The notes under the pieces are model-generated. The model saw only the letters and a program-made list of their open reading frames with translations. It was not told the origin of the DNA and ran no database searches. Below, piece after piece: positions 44,472 through 51,609 of a stretch of DNA of 53,027 nt; position 1 is the first letter of the stretch, and each line of letters starts with the position of its first letter. A program made the translations under genes and the position numbers. Source of the DNA: Crocinitomicaceae bacterium (GTDB lineage: Bacteria > Bacteroidota > Bacteroidia > Flavobacteriales_D > Crocinitomicaceae); contig JABURP010000045.1 in NCBI GenBank assembly GCA_014762645.1, positions 1 to 53,027 of the forward strand, read 5' to 3'.

Positions 44472-44819
44472 TTAGTCTTCTTCTTCTTCCTGTACTTCTT
44501 CAGATGCATCTCTCAGGTAAACTTTATCCTCAAGATACTCCTGAATTGCAATTGCCACCGGCTTAGGAAGACTTTCATAAAATTTTGAAATCTCAATTTG
44601 CTCTCTGTTCTCAAAAATTTCCTCGAGATTATCTGTAGATGAAGCAAATTCAGCTAACTTTTTTGTCAGCTCGTCTTTCATCTCAGCAGAAATCTGATTT
44701 GATCTTTTTGCAATAGCGATCAATGACTTATAGATATTTCCCGACTTTTCTGAGAAATCACTGACATCTCTGGTAACAGTGGTTCTCTCTGCATTCGTGT
44801 TTTTGTAGTTTATGCTCAT
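44472..44819 (-). CDS. rpoZ: RNA polymerase omega subunit (Bacteroidota type)
   Basis: A 115-residue omega subunit that helps RNA polymerase assembly. The family core is clear: RDVSDFSEKSGNIYKSLIAI, AKRSNQISAEMKDELTKKL, ENREQIEISKFYESLPKP and an acidic tail. The SGNIYKS and KRSNQI region contacts the beta' subunit. It is placed between bamD (14 bp upstream) and coaBC (9 bp downstream) and is surely co-transcribed with them. It is somewhat longer than E. coli omega, as is usual in this phylum. Confidence 0.92.
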   Translation of the reverse strand: MSINYKNTNAERTTVTRDVSDFSEKSGNIYKSLIAIAKRSNQISAEMKDELTKKLAEFASSTDNLEEIFENREQIEISKFYESLPKPVAIAIQEYLEDKVYLRDASEEVQEEEED

Positions 44820-44833
44820 TTTTCCCAGTTTAT

Positions 44834-45649
44834 CTATTGTGCATTTGCGGTCATGGCTTCCAATTCCTTTTTGGTTTTTTCCTGGATGTTGTCAGCATCA
44901 CTGCGCCAATTGGATTCCGGAAATGCGGCTACAAAGGTACTATAACTTTTTAATGTGGCCTCCAGTCGTTCCTTCTTTTTAGATTCAATGCTGTTTATAG
45001 CCAAAAAATAGCGGCTTTTTACAATACGGTAAAGGATCTCCTCTTTAAATACTGATTCGGGGTAGGCATCCAGTGTACTTTCCAAGGCCACAACTGCTGC
45101 CTTATAGTCCTCCGTCCGGTAGTAAAGCATAGAATTCTCAAATTTTTTCTTCTCCAATTTGAGATTCAATTTGTCCATAATCAGGTTGCAGGTATCAATT
45201 CTGTTACTATTTGGATAGAGATCAATGAAGATTTGTAATTCGTCCAGAGCATTAAGTGTTTCCGTTTGGTCCAACCGATATTCGGGTGAATTATTTACTG
45301 CGCACATGGCACTCATATAAGTTGCTTCTTCAGCGTGCTTTGAAGTTGGGTATTGCCGAATAAAGCGTTTGTAATAATAACCAGCTAAATAATAATCACC
45401 TAGATTATAGTTTGCCTGACAGTACAGAAAGTACAACTTTTCACCATCAGGTGTAAGCTTATAGTAGGGAATGATTTCTTCCAGAAGTGTGATACTTTTA
45501 ATCCACTCTTCCTGTTCATACATCTGAATAGCATAGTTTTTTTTACGCTCGTTATCTCCGCTCTTAAGAACTTTACTGTATTCTGAGCATGAGAATAGCA
45601 CACAAGCGCACAGTGCAACCCAGAAAAAATTAAGAAATCTTATCTTCAT
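44834..45649 (-). CDS. bamD: Outer-membrane assembly lipoprotein BamD
   Basis: A 271-residue lipoprotein of the BAM complex, which inserts beta-barrels into the outer membrane. MKIRFLNFFWVALCACVLFSCSEY has a lipobox with Cys at residue 21. The remainder is TPR-like helical repeats with the BamD/YfiO patterns SGDNERKKNYAIQMYEQEEW, YNLGDYYLAGYYYKRFIRQYP and PNSNRIDTC. It is the first gene of the operon and has a -7 box 21 bp upstream of the ATG. Essential in most Gram-negative bacteria. Confidence 0.93.
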   Translation of the reverse strand: MKIRFLNFFWVALCACVLFSCSEYSKVLKSGDNERKKNYAIQMYEQEEWIKSITLLEEIIPYYKLTPDGEKLYFLYCQANYNLGDYYLAGYYYKRFIRQYPTSKHAEEATYMSAMCAVNNSPEYRLDQTETLNALDELQIFIDLYPNSNRIDTCNLIMDKLNLKLEKKKFENSMLYYRTEDYKAAVVALESTLDAYPESVFKEEILYRIVKSRYFLAINSIESKKKERLEATLKSYSTFVAAFPESNWRSDADNIQEKTKKELEAMTANAQ

Positions 45650-45669
45650 TTCAATTGTTTAAATCCCCG

Positions 45670-45677
45670 CAAAGATA
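45670..45677 (-). promoter_or_regulatory. Promoter -7 box of the bamD operon
   Basis: On the minus strand TATCTTTG matches TAnnTTTG exactly, giving a short leader of about 15 nt before bamD. The nearest TTTG (24 nt upstream) is more distant than usual. Confidence 0.55.
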
Positions 45678-45795
45678 ATGGATGTTATTGTTAAAAAATG
45701 TCAAATCTGTTGAATGCAAACGCATAAATGTGAATAAAATTTCACGAAAGTGGCCCTTTTTCTCATTTTTCGGCCTAATTTCGCAGTGAATATTG

Positions 45796-45816
45796 TATTC
45801 CCAAATTTTGGGAATA
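45796..45816. promoter_or_regulatory. 21-nt perfect palindrome before the alpha-oxoamine synthase gene
   Basis: TATTCCCAAA-T-TTTGGGAATA lies 14 nt before the ATG at 45831 and follows a near-consensus -7 box TAATTTCG (45776-45783). It could be an operator for a dimeric repressor or an mRNA hairpin that controls translation. Confidence 0.6.
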
Positions 45817-45830
45817 AGGAATTTGAAATT

Positions 45831-47096
45831 ATGGCGTTAGATATTTTTGAGAAGATTAAGGCAAACAGAGGACCAATTGGTCAGCATGCCAAAGGGGTAC
45901 ACGGATATTTCACTTTTCCTAAACTGGAAGGCGAGATCTCGAATAAGATGACATTCCGGGGAAAAGAGTGTTTGATTTGGAGTGTGAACAATTATTTGGG
46001 ATTGGCAAATCACCCTGAAGTAAGAAAAGCAGATGCGGATGCGGCTGCAAAGTGGGGAATGGCTTATCCAATGGGATCAAGAATGATGACAGGCCAGACA
46101 GCTGAGCACGAAGCTCTGGAGAACGAACTCTCTGAATTTATGGAGAAAGAAGACACCATTCTCCTGAACTTTGGATATCAGGGCATGGTATCGGCTATTG
46201 ATTGTTTGGTAGACAGAAAAGATGTCATTGTTTACGACAGTGAATCACATGCGTGTATCATTGATGGAGTTAGACTTCATGCCGGAAAAAGATTTGTATT
46301 CCAGCACAATGACATGAAAAGCTTTGATAAGCAGATGGAACGAGCTACCAACCTGGTTAAAGAAACTGGTGGCGGAATCATGGTGATTACAGAAGGCGTT
46401 TTTGGAATGGCTGGTGATCAGGGCTTGTTGAAAGATATTATTGAATTCAGAAAATCAGGTAAATATAACTTCAGGTTGTTTGTAGATGACGCACATGGAT
46501 TCGGAACAATGGGAAAAACTGGAATGGGAACTGGAGAAGAACAAGGTTGTCATGATGGTATTGACATCTATTTCGGAACATTTGCAAAATCTATGGCATC
46601 TATCGGAGCGTTTATTTCTTCAACGGAAGATGTTGTGGAATTCCTTCGTTACAATATGCGTTCGCAAATGTTCGCTAAATCTCTCCCTATGCCTTTGGTT
46701 GTTGGAGCGAGAAAACGACTTGAGATGTTAAGAACTCAGCCGGAACACAAAGAAAACCTTTGGAAAGTAGCTACAGCGCTTCAAACCGGTTTGACAAAAG
46801 CAGGATTTGATATTGGAAGGACGAATTCAGCAGTAACACCTGTATTTTTAACGGGAACACTGGGAGAAGCTACCAATATTACATTTGATTTGAGAGAAAA
46901 CTACAATATATTCTGCTCAATTGTCGTATACCCGGTAGTACCAAAAGATGTGATCATGCTGAGAATGATTCCTACGGCTATTCATACATTGGAAGATGTA
47001 GAATATACGATTGAGACCTTCAAGAAAATACAGGGAGGACTAAAATCAGGAGCCTACAAGGCAGATCAACTCAAAGAAGTAGAGACAGACAAATAG
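45831..47096 (+). CDS. Alpha-oxoamine synthase (serine palmitoyltransferase-like)
   Basis: A PLP-dependent 421-residue enzyme of the family that condenses an amino acid with an acyl-CoA or acyl-ACP. The stacking histidine lies in SESHACIIDGVRLHAG, the aspartate in FVDDAHGFGTMG, and the PLP lysine in GTFAKSMASIGAF. ENYNIFCSIVVYPVVPKDV lies near the C-terminus. The ATG at 45831 was chosen because the upstream extension has no similarity and overlaps the promoter and palindrome. In Bacteroidota, members make 3-ketosphinganine from serine or a sulfonolipid precursor from cysteate; which of the two cannot be told. 2-amino-3-ketobutyrate CoA ligase is less likely. Confidence 0.85.
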   Translation: MALDIFEKIKANRGPIGQHAKGVHGYFTFPKLEGEISNKMTFRGKECLIWSVNNYLGLANHPEVRKADADAAAKWGMAYPMGSRMMTGQTAEHEALENELSEFMEKEDTILLNFGYQGMVSAIDCLVDRKDVIVYDSESHACIIDGVRLHAGKRFVFQHNDMKSFDKQMERATNLVKETGGGIMVITEGVFGMAGDQGLLKDIIEFRKSGKYNFRLFVDDAHGFGTMGKTGMGTGEEQGCHDGIDIYFGTFAKSMASIGAFISSTEDVVEFLRYNMRSQMFAKSLPMPLVVGARKRLEMLRTQPEHKENLWKVATALQTGLTKAGFDIGRTNSAVTPVFLTGTLGEATNITFDLRENYNIFCSIVVYPVVPKDVIMLRMIPTAIHTLEDVEYTIETFKKIQGGLKSGAYKADQLKEVETDK

Positions 47097-47132
47097 TCTT
47101 CACAATAATAAAAGTCGCACGTGCTGTGTGCA

Positions 47133-47194
47133 TCCCGGATGTTTCCGGGAAAAAAGAAACCCCTTAGAAATGTTGTCCTAAGGGGTTTCGCTTT
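47133..47194. terminator. Tandem hairpin terminator
   Basis: The first stem is TCCCGGA / TCCGGGA (47133-47150) followed by an A-run. A second stem GAAACCCCTTAG / CTAAGGGGTTTC (47156-47189) is followed by GCTTTT on the plus strand, with AAAA-rich flanks giving U-runs on the minus strand. It lies between converging genes. Confidence 0.85.
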
Positions 47195-47215
47195 TATGTT
47201 AGTTTAATCAGCGTT

Positions 47216-47689
47216 CTATTTCAATGCTTTTTGGCCAAAGGCTATTAATTGTTTAGCATCTTGATAGCCTAGTGTCGTTAAGACTACATTTTCATTTTCA
47301 TCTACAAAATAAAGTGTTGGATATGCCTTTAATGCATATTTCTTACTCAATCTCGGTCCTTCCGGGTGTTTCTCCATATCCATTTTATAATTAATGAAGT
47401 TTGCATTAAAAAAACTACCTACCCGGCTGTCGGTGAACGTATTTCTAGACATAAGTTTACATGGTCCGCACCAACTTGCGTAAGCATCTAAAAAGATGAG
47501 TTTGTCTTCTTTATCTGATTTTTTTAAGGCTTCTTTCCAGGTTCCATGAAAAAAGTCTATCCCATCTTCAAGATCTCCGGGAAGGTTTACGGAACACTTT
47601 GCTAATTGAACTGTAGCGTTCTTTCCATGCATTGCAAACCCCAGCAATCCGGTGGTTACAAAAATTAAAGCCATTATTATCTTTTTCAT
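47216..47689 (-). CDS. Secreted thioredoxin-fold protein
   Basis: A 157-residue exported thioredoxin-like protein (signal peptide MKKIIMALIFVTTGLLGFAM). The active site is ASWCGPCKLM at about residues 71-80, preceded by KLIFLDAYA and followed by the cis-proline region LKAYPTLYFVD. Such proteins reduce or isomerise disulfides in periplasmic partners, or take part in cytochrome c maturation. The Cys-rich repeats of the adhesin and the CAP protein are possible clients; this is only a suggestion. An extra Cys occurs near residue 32. The gene is convergent with the alpha-oxoamine synthase and divergent from menE. Confidence 0.88.
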   Translation of the reverse strand: MKKIIMALIFVTTGLLGFAMHGKNATVQLAKCSVNLPGDLEDGIDFFHGTWKEALKKSDKEDKLIFLDAYASWCGPCKLMSRNTFTDSRVGSFFNANFINYKMDMEKHPEGPRLSKKYALKAYPTLYFVDENENVVLTTLGYQDAKQLIAFGQKALK

Positions 47690-47768
47690 TCTTCTTGTTA
47701 TTATCTGTTATCTTTATAATACGATCGATACAATTTAAGTTACTTAAAGACTACCAAAAATCGTTCCA

Positions 47769-48764
47769 ATGCTTAATGATTTGATACTTATAGACGGCGT
47801 TTCTAAAGACTTCTTACGAGAGGTGAAAAACTTCATTGAAGAATGGCTCAATGAATCAGAGAGCATTGAGGTTACTACGTCGGGATCCACAGGCACTCCA
47901 AAAACTATCAAACTTGAAAAGGATAGAATCAGAGCTTCGGCAAAATCTACCGGTGAGTTTTTCCAATTTGAAAAAGGACAGGTCGCTCTTTTGAATTTAT
48001 CTCCACAATATATCGCCGGTAAATTAATGATTGTAAGGGCGGTTGAACATGAAATGAAATTAGCTATTGCGCCCTTGCAAGCTAATCCATTGGAAAATAT
48101 TCCAGATGATCTAAACATAGACTTTGGAGCATTCGTTCCTTCCCAAATCGCTGCCATATTGAAAAACCCTAAGAGTACGGAAGCTCTTGGTAGAATAAAA
48201 AATGTCATCATAGGAGGTGCTCCACTGCATTCTAACCTTGAAAATGAGCTAACACAGTTACCTGTTAACATATACGCGTCGTTTGGTATGACAGAGACGA
48301 TTACCCATTTTGCCTTACGTAAGCTTGGAACTCCTATTTACCGCTGTCTTAACGGATTCAGTGTTGGAATTGACAACCGATCGTGTTTGGTGGTTCACGA
48401 AAACGAAATTGTAAAGCGAATGCTCGTCACTAATGACGTGGTGGATATTATTGACCACATGACCTTTAAATGGAAAGGTAGATACGACAACGTGATTAAC
48501 TCAGGTGGCGTTAAAATTTATCCGGAACGGGTTGAAAAAATGATTGCTCATTTATTGCCGGAGAATCGCTTTTATGTGACATCCAAACAAGATGATAAGT
48601 ATGGTGAAGTAGCCGTTCTGGTCGTTGAAGGTGACGTTGAAAATGAAGCCATTTTATCTGATGCCAAGGCTTCCCTCCCCAGACATCATGCACCAAAAGA
48701 GTTGATCGTTGAAGATCAGTTAGAAGAGACACCAACCAACAAGATCATCCGCAAAAAATTTTAG
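47769..48764 (+). CDS. menE: O-succinylbenzoate-CoA ligase, short form (MenE)
   Basis: An acyl-adenylating enzyme of 331 residues in menaquinone synthesis, converting o-succinylbenzoate to its CoA ester. The P-loop-like motif TTSGSTGTPKTIKLEKD lies near residue 37, followed by FGMTETITHFA. The hinge and C-terminal domain are WKGRYDNVINSGGVKIYPERVE, and the catalytic lysine is in ETPTNKIIRKKF. The family in Bacteroidota often lacks a full N-terminal subdomain, as here. Its stop overlaps the stop of the CPBP gene by 4 bp, tail to tail. No other men gene is in the window. Confidence 0.85.
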   Translation: MLNDLILIDGVSKDFLREVKNFIEEWLNESESIEVTTSGSTGTPKTIKLEKDRIRASAKSTGEFFQFEKGQVALLNLSPQYIAGKLMIVRAVEHEMKLAIAPLQANPLENIPDDLNIDFGAFVPSQIAAILKNPKSTEALGRIKNVIIGGAPLHSNLENELTQLPVNIYASFGMTETITHFALRKLGTPIYRCLNGFSVGIDNRSCLVVHENEIVKRMLVTNDVVDIIDHMTFKWKGRYDNVINSGGVKIYPERVEKMIAHLLPENRFYVTSKQDDKYGEVAVLVVEGDVENEAILSDAKASLPRHHAPKELIVEDQLEETPTNKIIRKKF

Positions 48765-49312
48765 GAGTTTTTGCGGTAATACGCTAACAGTACCAGGTCA
48801 TACGAAAAGTGACCGGCAATGGCGTGATAGATGGTAAACTCTCGTGCTGCCCATCCCAGAAAAATGATAAAAAGTGTCAGTAAGGATGCAAAAATGTTTA
48901 CCCGTGGGTGTTTAAATGAAAAATAGCCATGTATAGCCACGAATAAAAATGCAGTTGCAATGATTCCTAACACCGGTTGAACTGCTCCTCTGAAAAATAT
49001 CTCCTCTCCCACCCCAGCACAAATAGATAAGAAAACTACCTGAAATCGGTTCAACTTAAAATTACTCAGGAGGTTTTTATACTTTGACAGTGACTCCTCA
49101 AAATATTCCAGCTCGGTCATCCAAATGACAATCAATCCAAATATAATTCCGGCTGAGAGAAAATTGGGAATGCTATATAACTGTTGCTGCTCTACAATAA
49201 ATACCTCTTCTAATGAGATATCCATGAAATACCAAATCGGAAGTGCCAAAAGAGGAAACACGATTAGTGTAGCCAGACCAAGTATCCACAATGAGGTAAA
49301 CCATTTACGCAT
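48761..49312 (-). CDS. CPBP family intramembrane metalloprotease
   Basis: A 183-residue membrane protein with about five helices. GVGEEIFFRGAVQPVLG near residue 103 carries the EExxxR motif of the CAAX-protease/bacteriocin-processing (CPBP) family. A His occurs in FVAIHGYFSF and another in HAIAGHFSYDL near the C-terminus, completing the metal site. Members cleave membrane peptides or are involved in bacteriocin immunity. No bacteriocin gene is visible near it. The gene is transcribed alone, ends over the menE stop codon and starts divergently from the cysteine-dioxygenase-like gene. Confidence 0.85.
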   Translation of the reverse strand: MRKWFTSLWILGLATLIVFPLLALPIWYFMDISLEEVFIVEQQQLYSIPNFLSAGIIFGLIVIWMTELEYFEESLSKYKNLLSNFKLNRFQVVFLSICAGVGEEIFFRGAVQPVLGIIATAFLFVAIHGYFSFKHPRVNIFASLLTLFIIFLGWAAREFTIYHAIAGHFSYDLVLLAYYRKNS

Positions 49313-49453
49313 GAAACAAAGATGGGAATAAGTTTGAGTTTAATCACTCATAGCAACAAGGTGACATAGATCATTTCAAATAATGAAAAGCATCACAACC
49401 CGCTCAATAAACACTTCCTACTTTTATGCATGATTTACTTCAATTAATTGATT

Positions 49454-49996
49454 ATGGATACCATACCAACCATACATTCAATGAAAGAACTCATCAAAAA
49501 TCTCACTTATGGAGGTGGATATGATGGTTATCAAGGGATTTTAAATTCGTTAGATCTCGATAAAAACGAAATTCATGAACTCACTGAGTGGAGCAATGAA
49601 CATTATACACGGATTTGCTTAGCGAAGCTGGACGTACTTGAGTTATATCTGATTTGTTGGGAAAACGACCACAAAACACCAATTTATGACTTAAATAATG
49701 TAAATGCCTGGATTTATATCATAGAAGGGGAATTAACAGAAGAAGTGTACCATAAACCATCTGGAAATAACCCCCCGAATTTAAAAGATACTAATAAGCT
49801 TAAACAAGGAGATTTTACAGAAACCACTGATTCAACGAATATGCACAGGCTCGTCAACTCATATCCGGGACGCACGATTAGCCTGCATATTTTCATGGAT
49901 AACATGGACAAGTGGCATGTTTATGACCCCAAGAAACAAAGCATGCGGGAAGAAACCTTCAATGCTCATCACACAAGAGATTTGACACTGCAATAA
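49454..49996 (+). CDS. Cysteine-dioxygenase-like cupin lacking two iron-binding histidines
   Basis: A 180-residue protein that aligns from memory with cysteine dioxygenase type I. HYTRICLAKLDVLELYLICW (residues 50-69), IIEGELTEEVYHKP, MHRLVNSYPGRTISLHIF (residues 130-147) and DKWHVYDPKKQSM match the enzyme segments YTRN, ILCW, LQGNLKE, LHRVEN and SLHLY. The HDH pair that binds iron in the enzyme is replaced by Tyr78-Asp79-Leu80, so two of the three ligands are missing; the third (His131) remains. The Cys-Tyr crosslink residues are also absent (Ala, Phe). An active dioxygenase is unlikely. It is transcribed alone, with a strong terminator. The start is the ATG at 49454, not the in-frame TTG 6 bp earlier. 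Confidence 0.72.
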   Translation: MDTIPTIHSMKELIKNLTYGGGYDGYQGILNSLDLDKNEIHELTEWSNEHYTRICLAKLDVLELYLICWENDHKTPIYDLNNVNAWIYIIEGELTEEVYHKPSGNNPPNLKDTNKLKQGDFTETTDSTNMHRLVNSYPGRTISLHIFMDNMDKWHVYDPKKQSMREETFNAHHTRDLTLQ

Positions 49997-50025
49997 ATAC
50001 ATTTACTACGGTAAATATTTCTTCA

Positions 50026-50067
50026 AAAAATCCTGTAGGAATTTATCCCTGCAGGATTTTTATTTTT
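50026..50067 (+). terminator. Rho-independent terminator after the cupin gene
   Basis: AAAAATCCTGTAGG pairs with CCTGCAGGATTTTT (one G-T pair), with an 8-nt loop and trailing TATTTTT. Confidence 0.88.
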
Positions 50068-50169
50068 CCTCATTTTTGGTTAATTTATAAAGTAACATAC
50101 TAGATGCCCGAAGATTAACCCTTGAGGGCCCAAAAATGACATATACATAAATTAAAACAAACCAGAATT

Positions 50170-50607
50170 ATGAAACTTACACACACTAGAAAACTATTTG
50201 GCCTGGTATTTTTGATTGGTATTTTTATATCCTGTCAAAAATATGATGATGGCGAAGTTATTAAGAACACATATACAGGCGGTATTTTTGTCAATACCGT
50301 GAGCGAACACCCGGAAGGTGAATTTATTGGTGATTTTGACACCGGTGAATATATTTTTGCCTGGGACAATAAGGAAAAAAGAGCCGAGGCACAATTACAA
50401 TTGGAAGATGCAACTTCTGGTTCCGTCCAAATGATCATTCGCGACAAGCAAAATCGCGTTATGTTAGATGAAACCTTACTATCAACTGATGGTCCAAGTT
50501 CATTCAATTTGATCACCGGATCAGGAACTCCAGGCGTTTGGGAGGTCAGCTTAGTACTGATTAGTTACTCCGGTGAAGGCAGTTACGCCGTTGAACCAGA
50601 GGACTAA
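50170..50607 (+). CDS. Small lipoprotein of unknown function
   Basis: A 145-residue exported lipoprotein. MKLTHTRKLFGLVFLIGIFISCQK has a lipobox with Cys at residue 22. The mature domain is short, acidic and beta-rich (FVNTVSEHPEGEFIGDFD, AEAQLQLEDATSGSVQMII, SFNLITGSGTPGVWEVSLVL). I do not recognise the family. It lies between the cupin terminator and the VanW gene and seems to be its own unit. No catalytic residues stand out. Confidence 0.6.
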   Translation: MKLTHTRKLFGLVFLIGIFISCQKYDDGEVIKNTYTGGIFVNTVSEHPEGEFIGDFDTGEYIFAWDNKEKRAEAQLQLEDATSGSVQMIIRDKQNRVMLDETLLSTDGPSSFNLITGSGTPGVWEVSLVLISYSGEGSYAVEPED

Positions 50608-50731
50608 AATTGATTCGACATATTGCGAATAATCAGTTTTGCAGTTCGGTAAATAAATGAACTGATGGAAGTTGCATGTATCACGTGCAAACGACATTTG
50701 AAATCTATATTTTGGTTTCAAATGATAAGAC

Positions 50732-51550
50732 GTGGTACGCGTAGATAAACCCAAATACAGATCACAACTTAGGAAAAAGGCAGGCAAGGAATTTTATTGC
50801 ATCAAGCAACGATTCCAATGGTGGACAGGTCCGGAAATATTTGCAAGGGATATTGACCTGTCCCCATTGCCAAACCAATTGATTAAACACCAATCCATCT
50901 TGTTGAGGCCTCTTAAGGGTGTAGATTTATATCTGCAACACAACAAGATTGTGAATTTGCGACTCGCTATTGCGAAGATCAACGGTATTATCATTGAGCC
51001 CGGACAAACTTTTTCATTCTGGAAGTTGGTCGGTCGGCCAACACGGGCAAAAGGTTATCTTGAGGGGATGACCTTGAGTAACGGTAATGTAACCAAAGGA
51101 GTTGGTGGTGGACTCTGTCAACTGGGAAATTTGATTTACTGGATGAGTTTACACACTCCTTTGACCGTTACCAAAAGATGGCGGCACAGCTATGACGTAT
51201 TTCCGGATGTAAACCGAAAATTACCTTTTGGATGTGGAGCCACACTGTCCTACAATTATATTGATCTGCAACTGCGAAATGATACCAATACAGTATTTCA
51301 AATCAACCTTTCGCTAACTAAAACTCATTTGCAGGGAAATATTTGTAGCGGACACCCAATTCATGTAGAATACAAGGTTTTTGAACGTAATCCTAAATTT
51401 GAACTTCAGTGGTGGGGTGGCTACACAAGGCATAATCAACTTTGGCGAACGATTATCAACAAAACCAATCAGAAAGAATCAGAGGAACTGATCTGTGAAA
51501 ATCATGCAATAATGATGTATAATCCACTACTAGAAACTGGTCAGACCTAA
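50732..51550 (+). CDS. VanW family protein
   Basis: A 272-residue soluble protein. The conserved VanW core is present: QTFSFWKLVGRPTRAKGY and the signature GGGLCQLGNLIYWMSLH near residue 124, followed by HSYDVFP and GCGATLSYNYIDLQLRN. The family is named from vancomycin-resistance clusters but occurs widely, and its function is not established; no vanA/vanX genes are nearby. The start is a GTG at 50732, since no in-frame ATG exists upstream of the domain. Many Trp and Tyr residues and no signal peptide suggest a cytoplasmic enzyme. It is 59 bp before the MscS-type gene but that gene has its own -7 box. Confidence 0.82.
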   Translation: MVRVDKPKYRSQLRKKAGKEFYCIKQRFQWWTGPEIFARDIDLSPLPNQLIKHQSILLRPLKGVDLYLQHNKIVNLRLAIAKINGIIIEPGQTFSFWKLVGRPTRAKGYLEGMTLSNGNVTKGVGGGLCQLGNLIYWMSLHTPLTVTKRWRHSYDVFPDVNRKLPFGCGATLSYNYIDLQLRNDTNTVFQINLSLTKTHLQGNICSGHPIHVEYKVFERNPKFELQWWGGYTRHNQLWRTIINKTNQKESEELICENHAIMMYNPLLETGQT

Positions 51551-51558
51551 AATCTTTA

Positions 51559-51566
51559 TAATTTTG
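51559..51566 (+). promoter_or_regulatory. Promoter -7 box of the third MscS-type gene
   Basis: TAATTTTG matches TAnnTTTG and lies 43 nt before the ATG at 51610. No TTTG is found at the expected -33 position. Confidence 0.4.
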
Positions 51567-51609
51567 ATCTTGCATTAGTTGAAAACGAAACAAGACAAAA
51601 CCAAAAATT

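Noticed and set aside
45750-45830. N-terminal extension of the alpha-oxoamine synthase
   Set aside because: It covers the -7 box and the palindrome, and the known fold begins at the ATG at 45831.
48761-49312. Bacteriocin immunity role for the CPBP protease
   Set aside because: No bacteriocin precursor or exporter is adjacent; the family has many other roles.
50732-51550. Vancomycin resistance
   Set aside because: A lone VanW-family gene without vanH, vanA, vanX or a two-component system gives no support for resistance.
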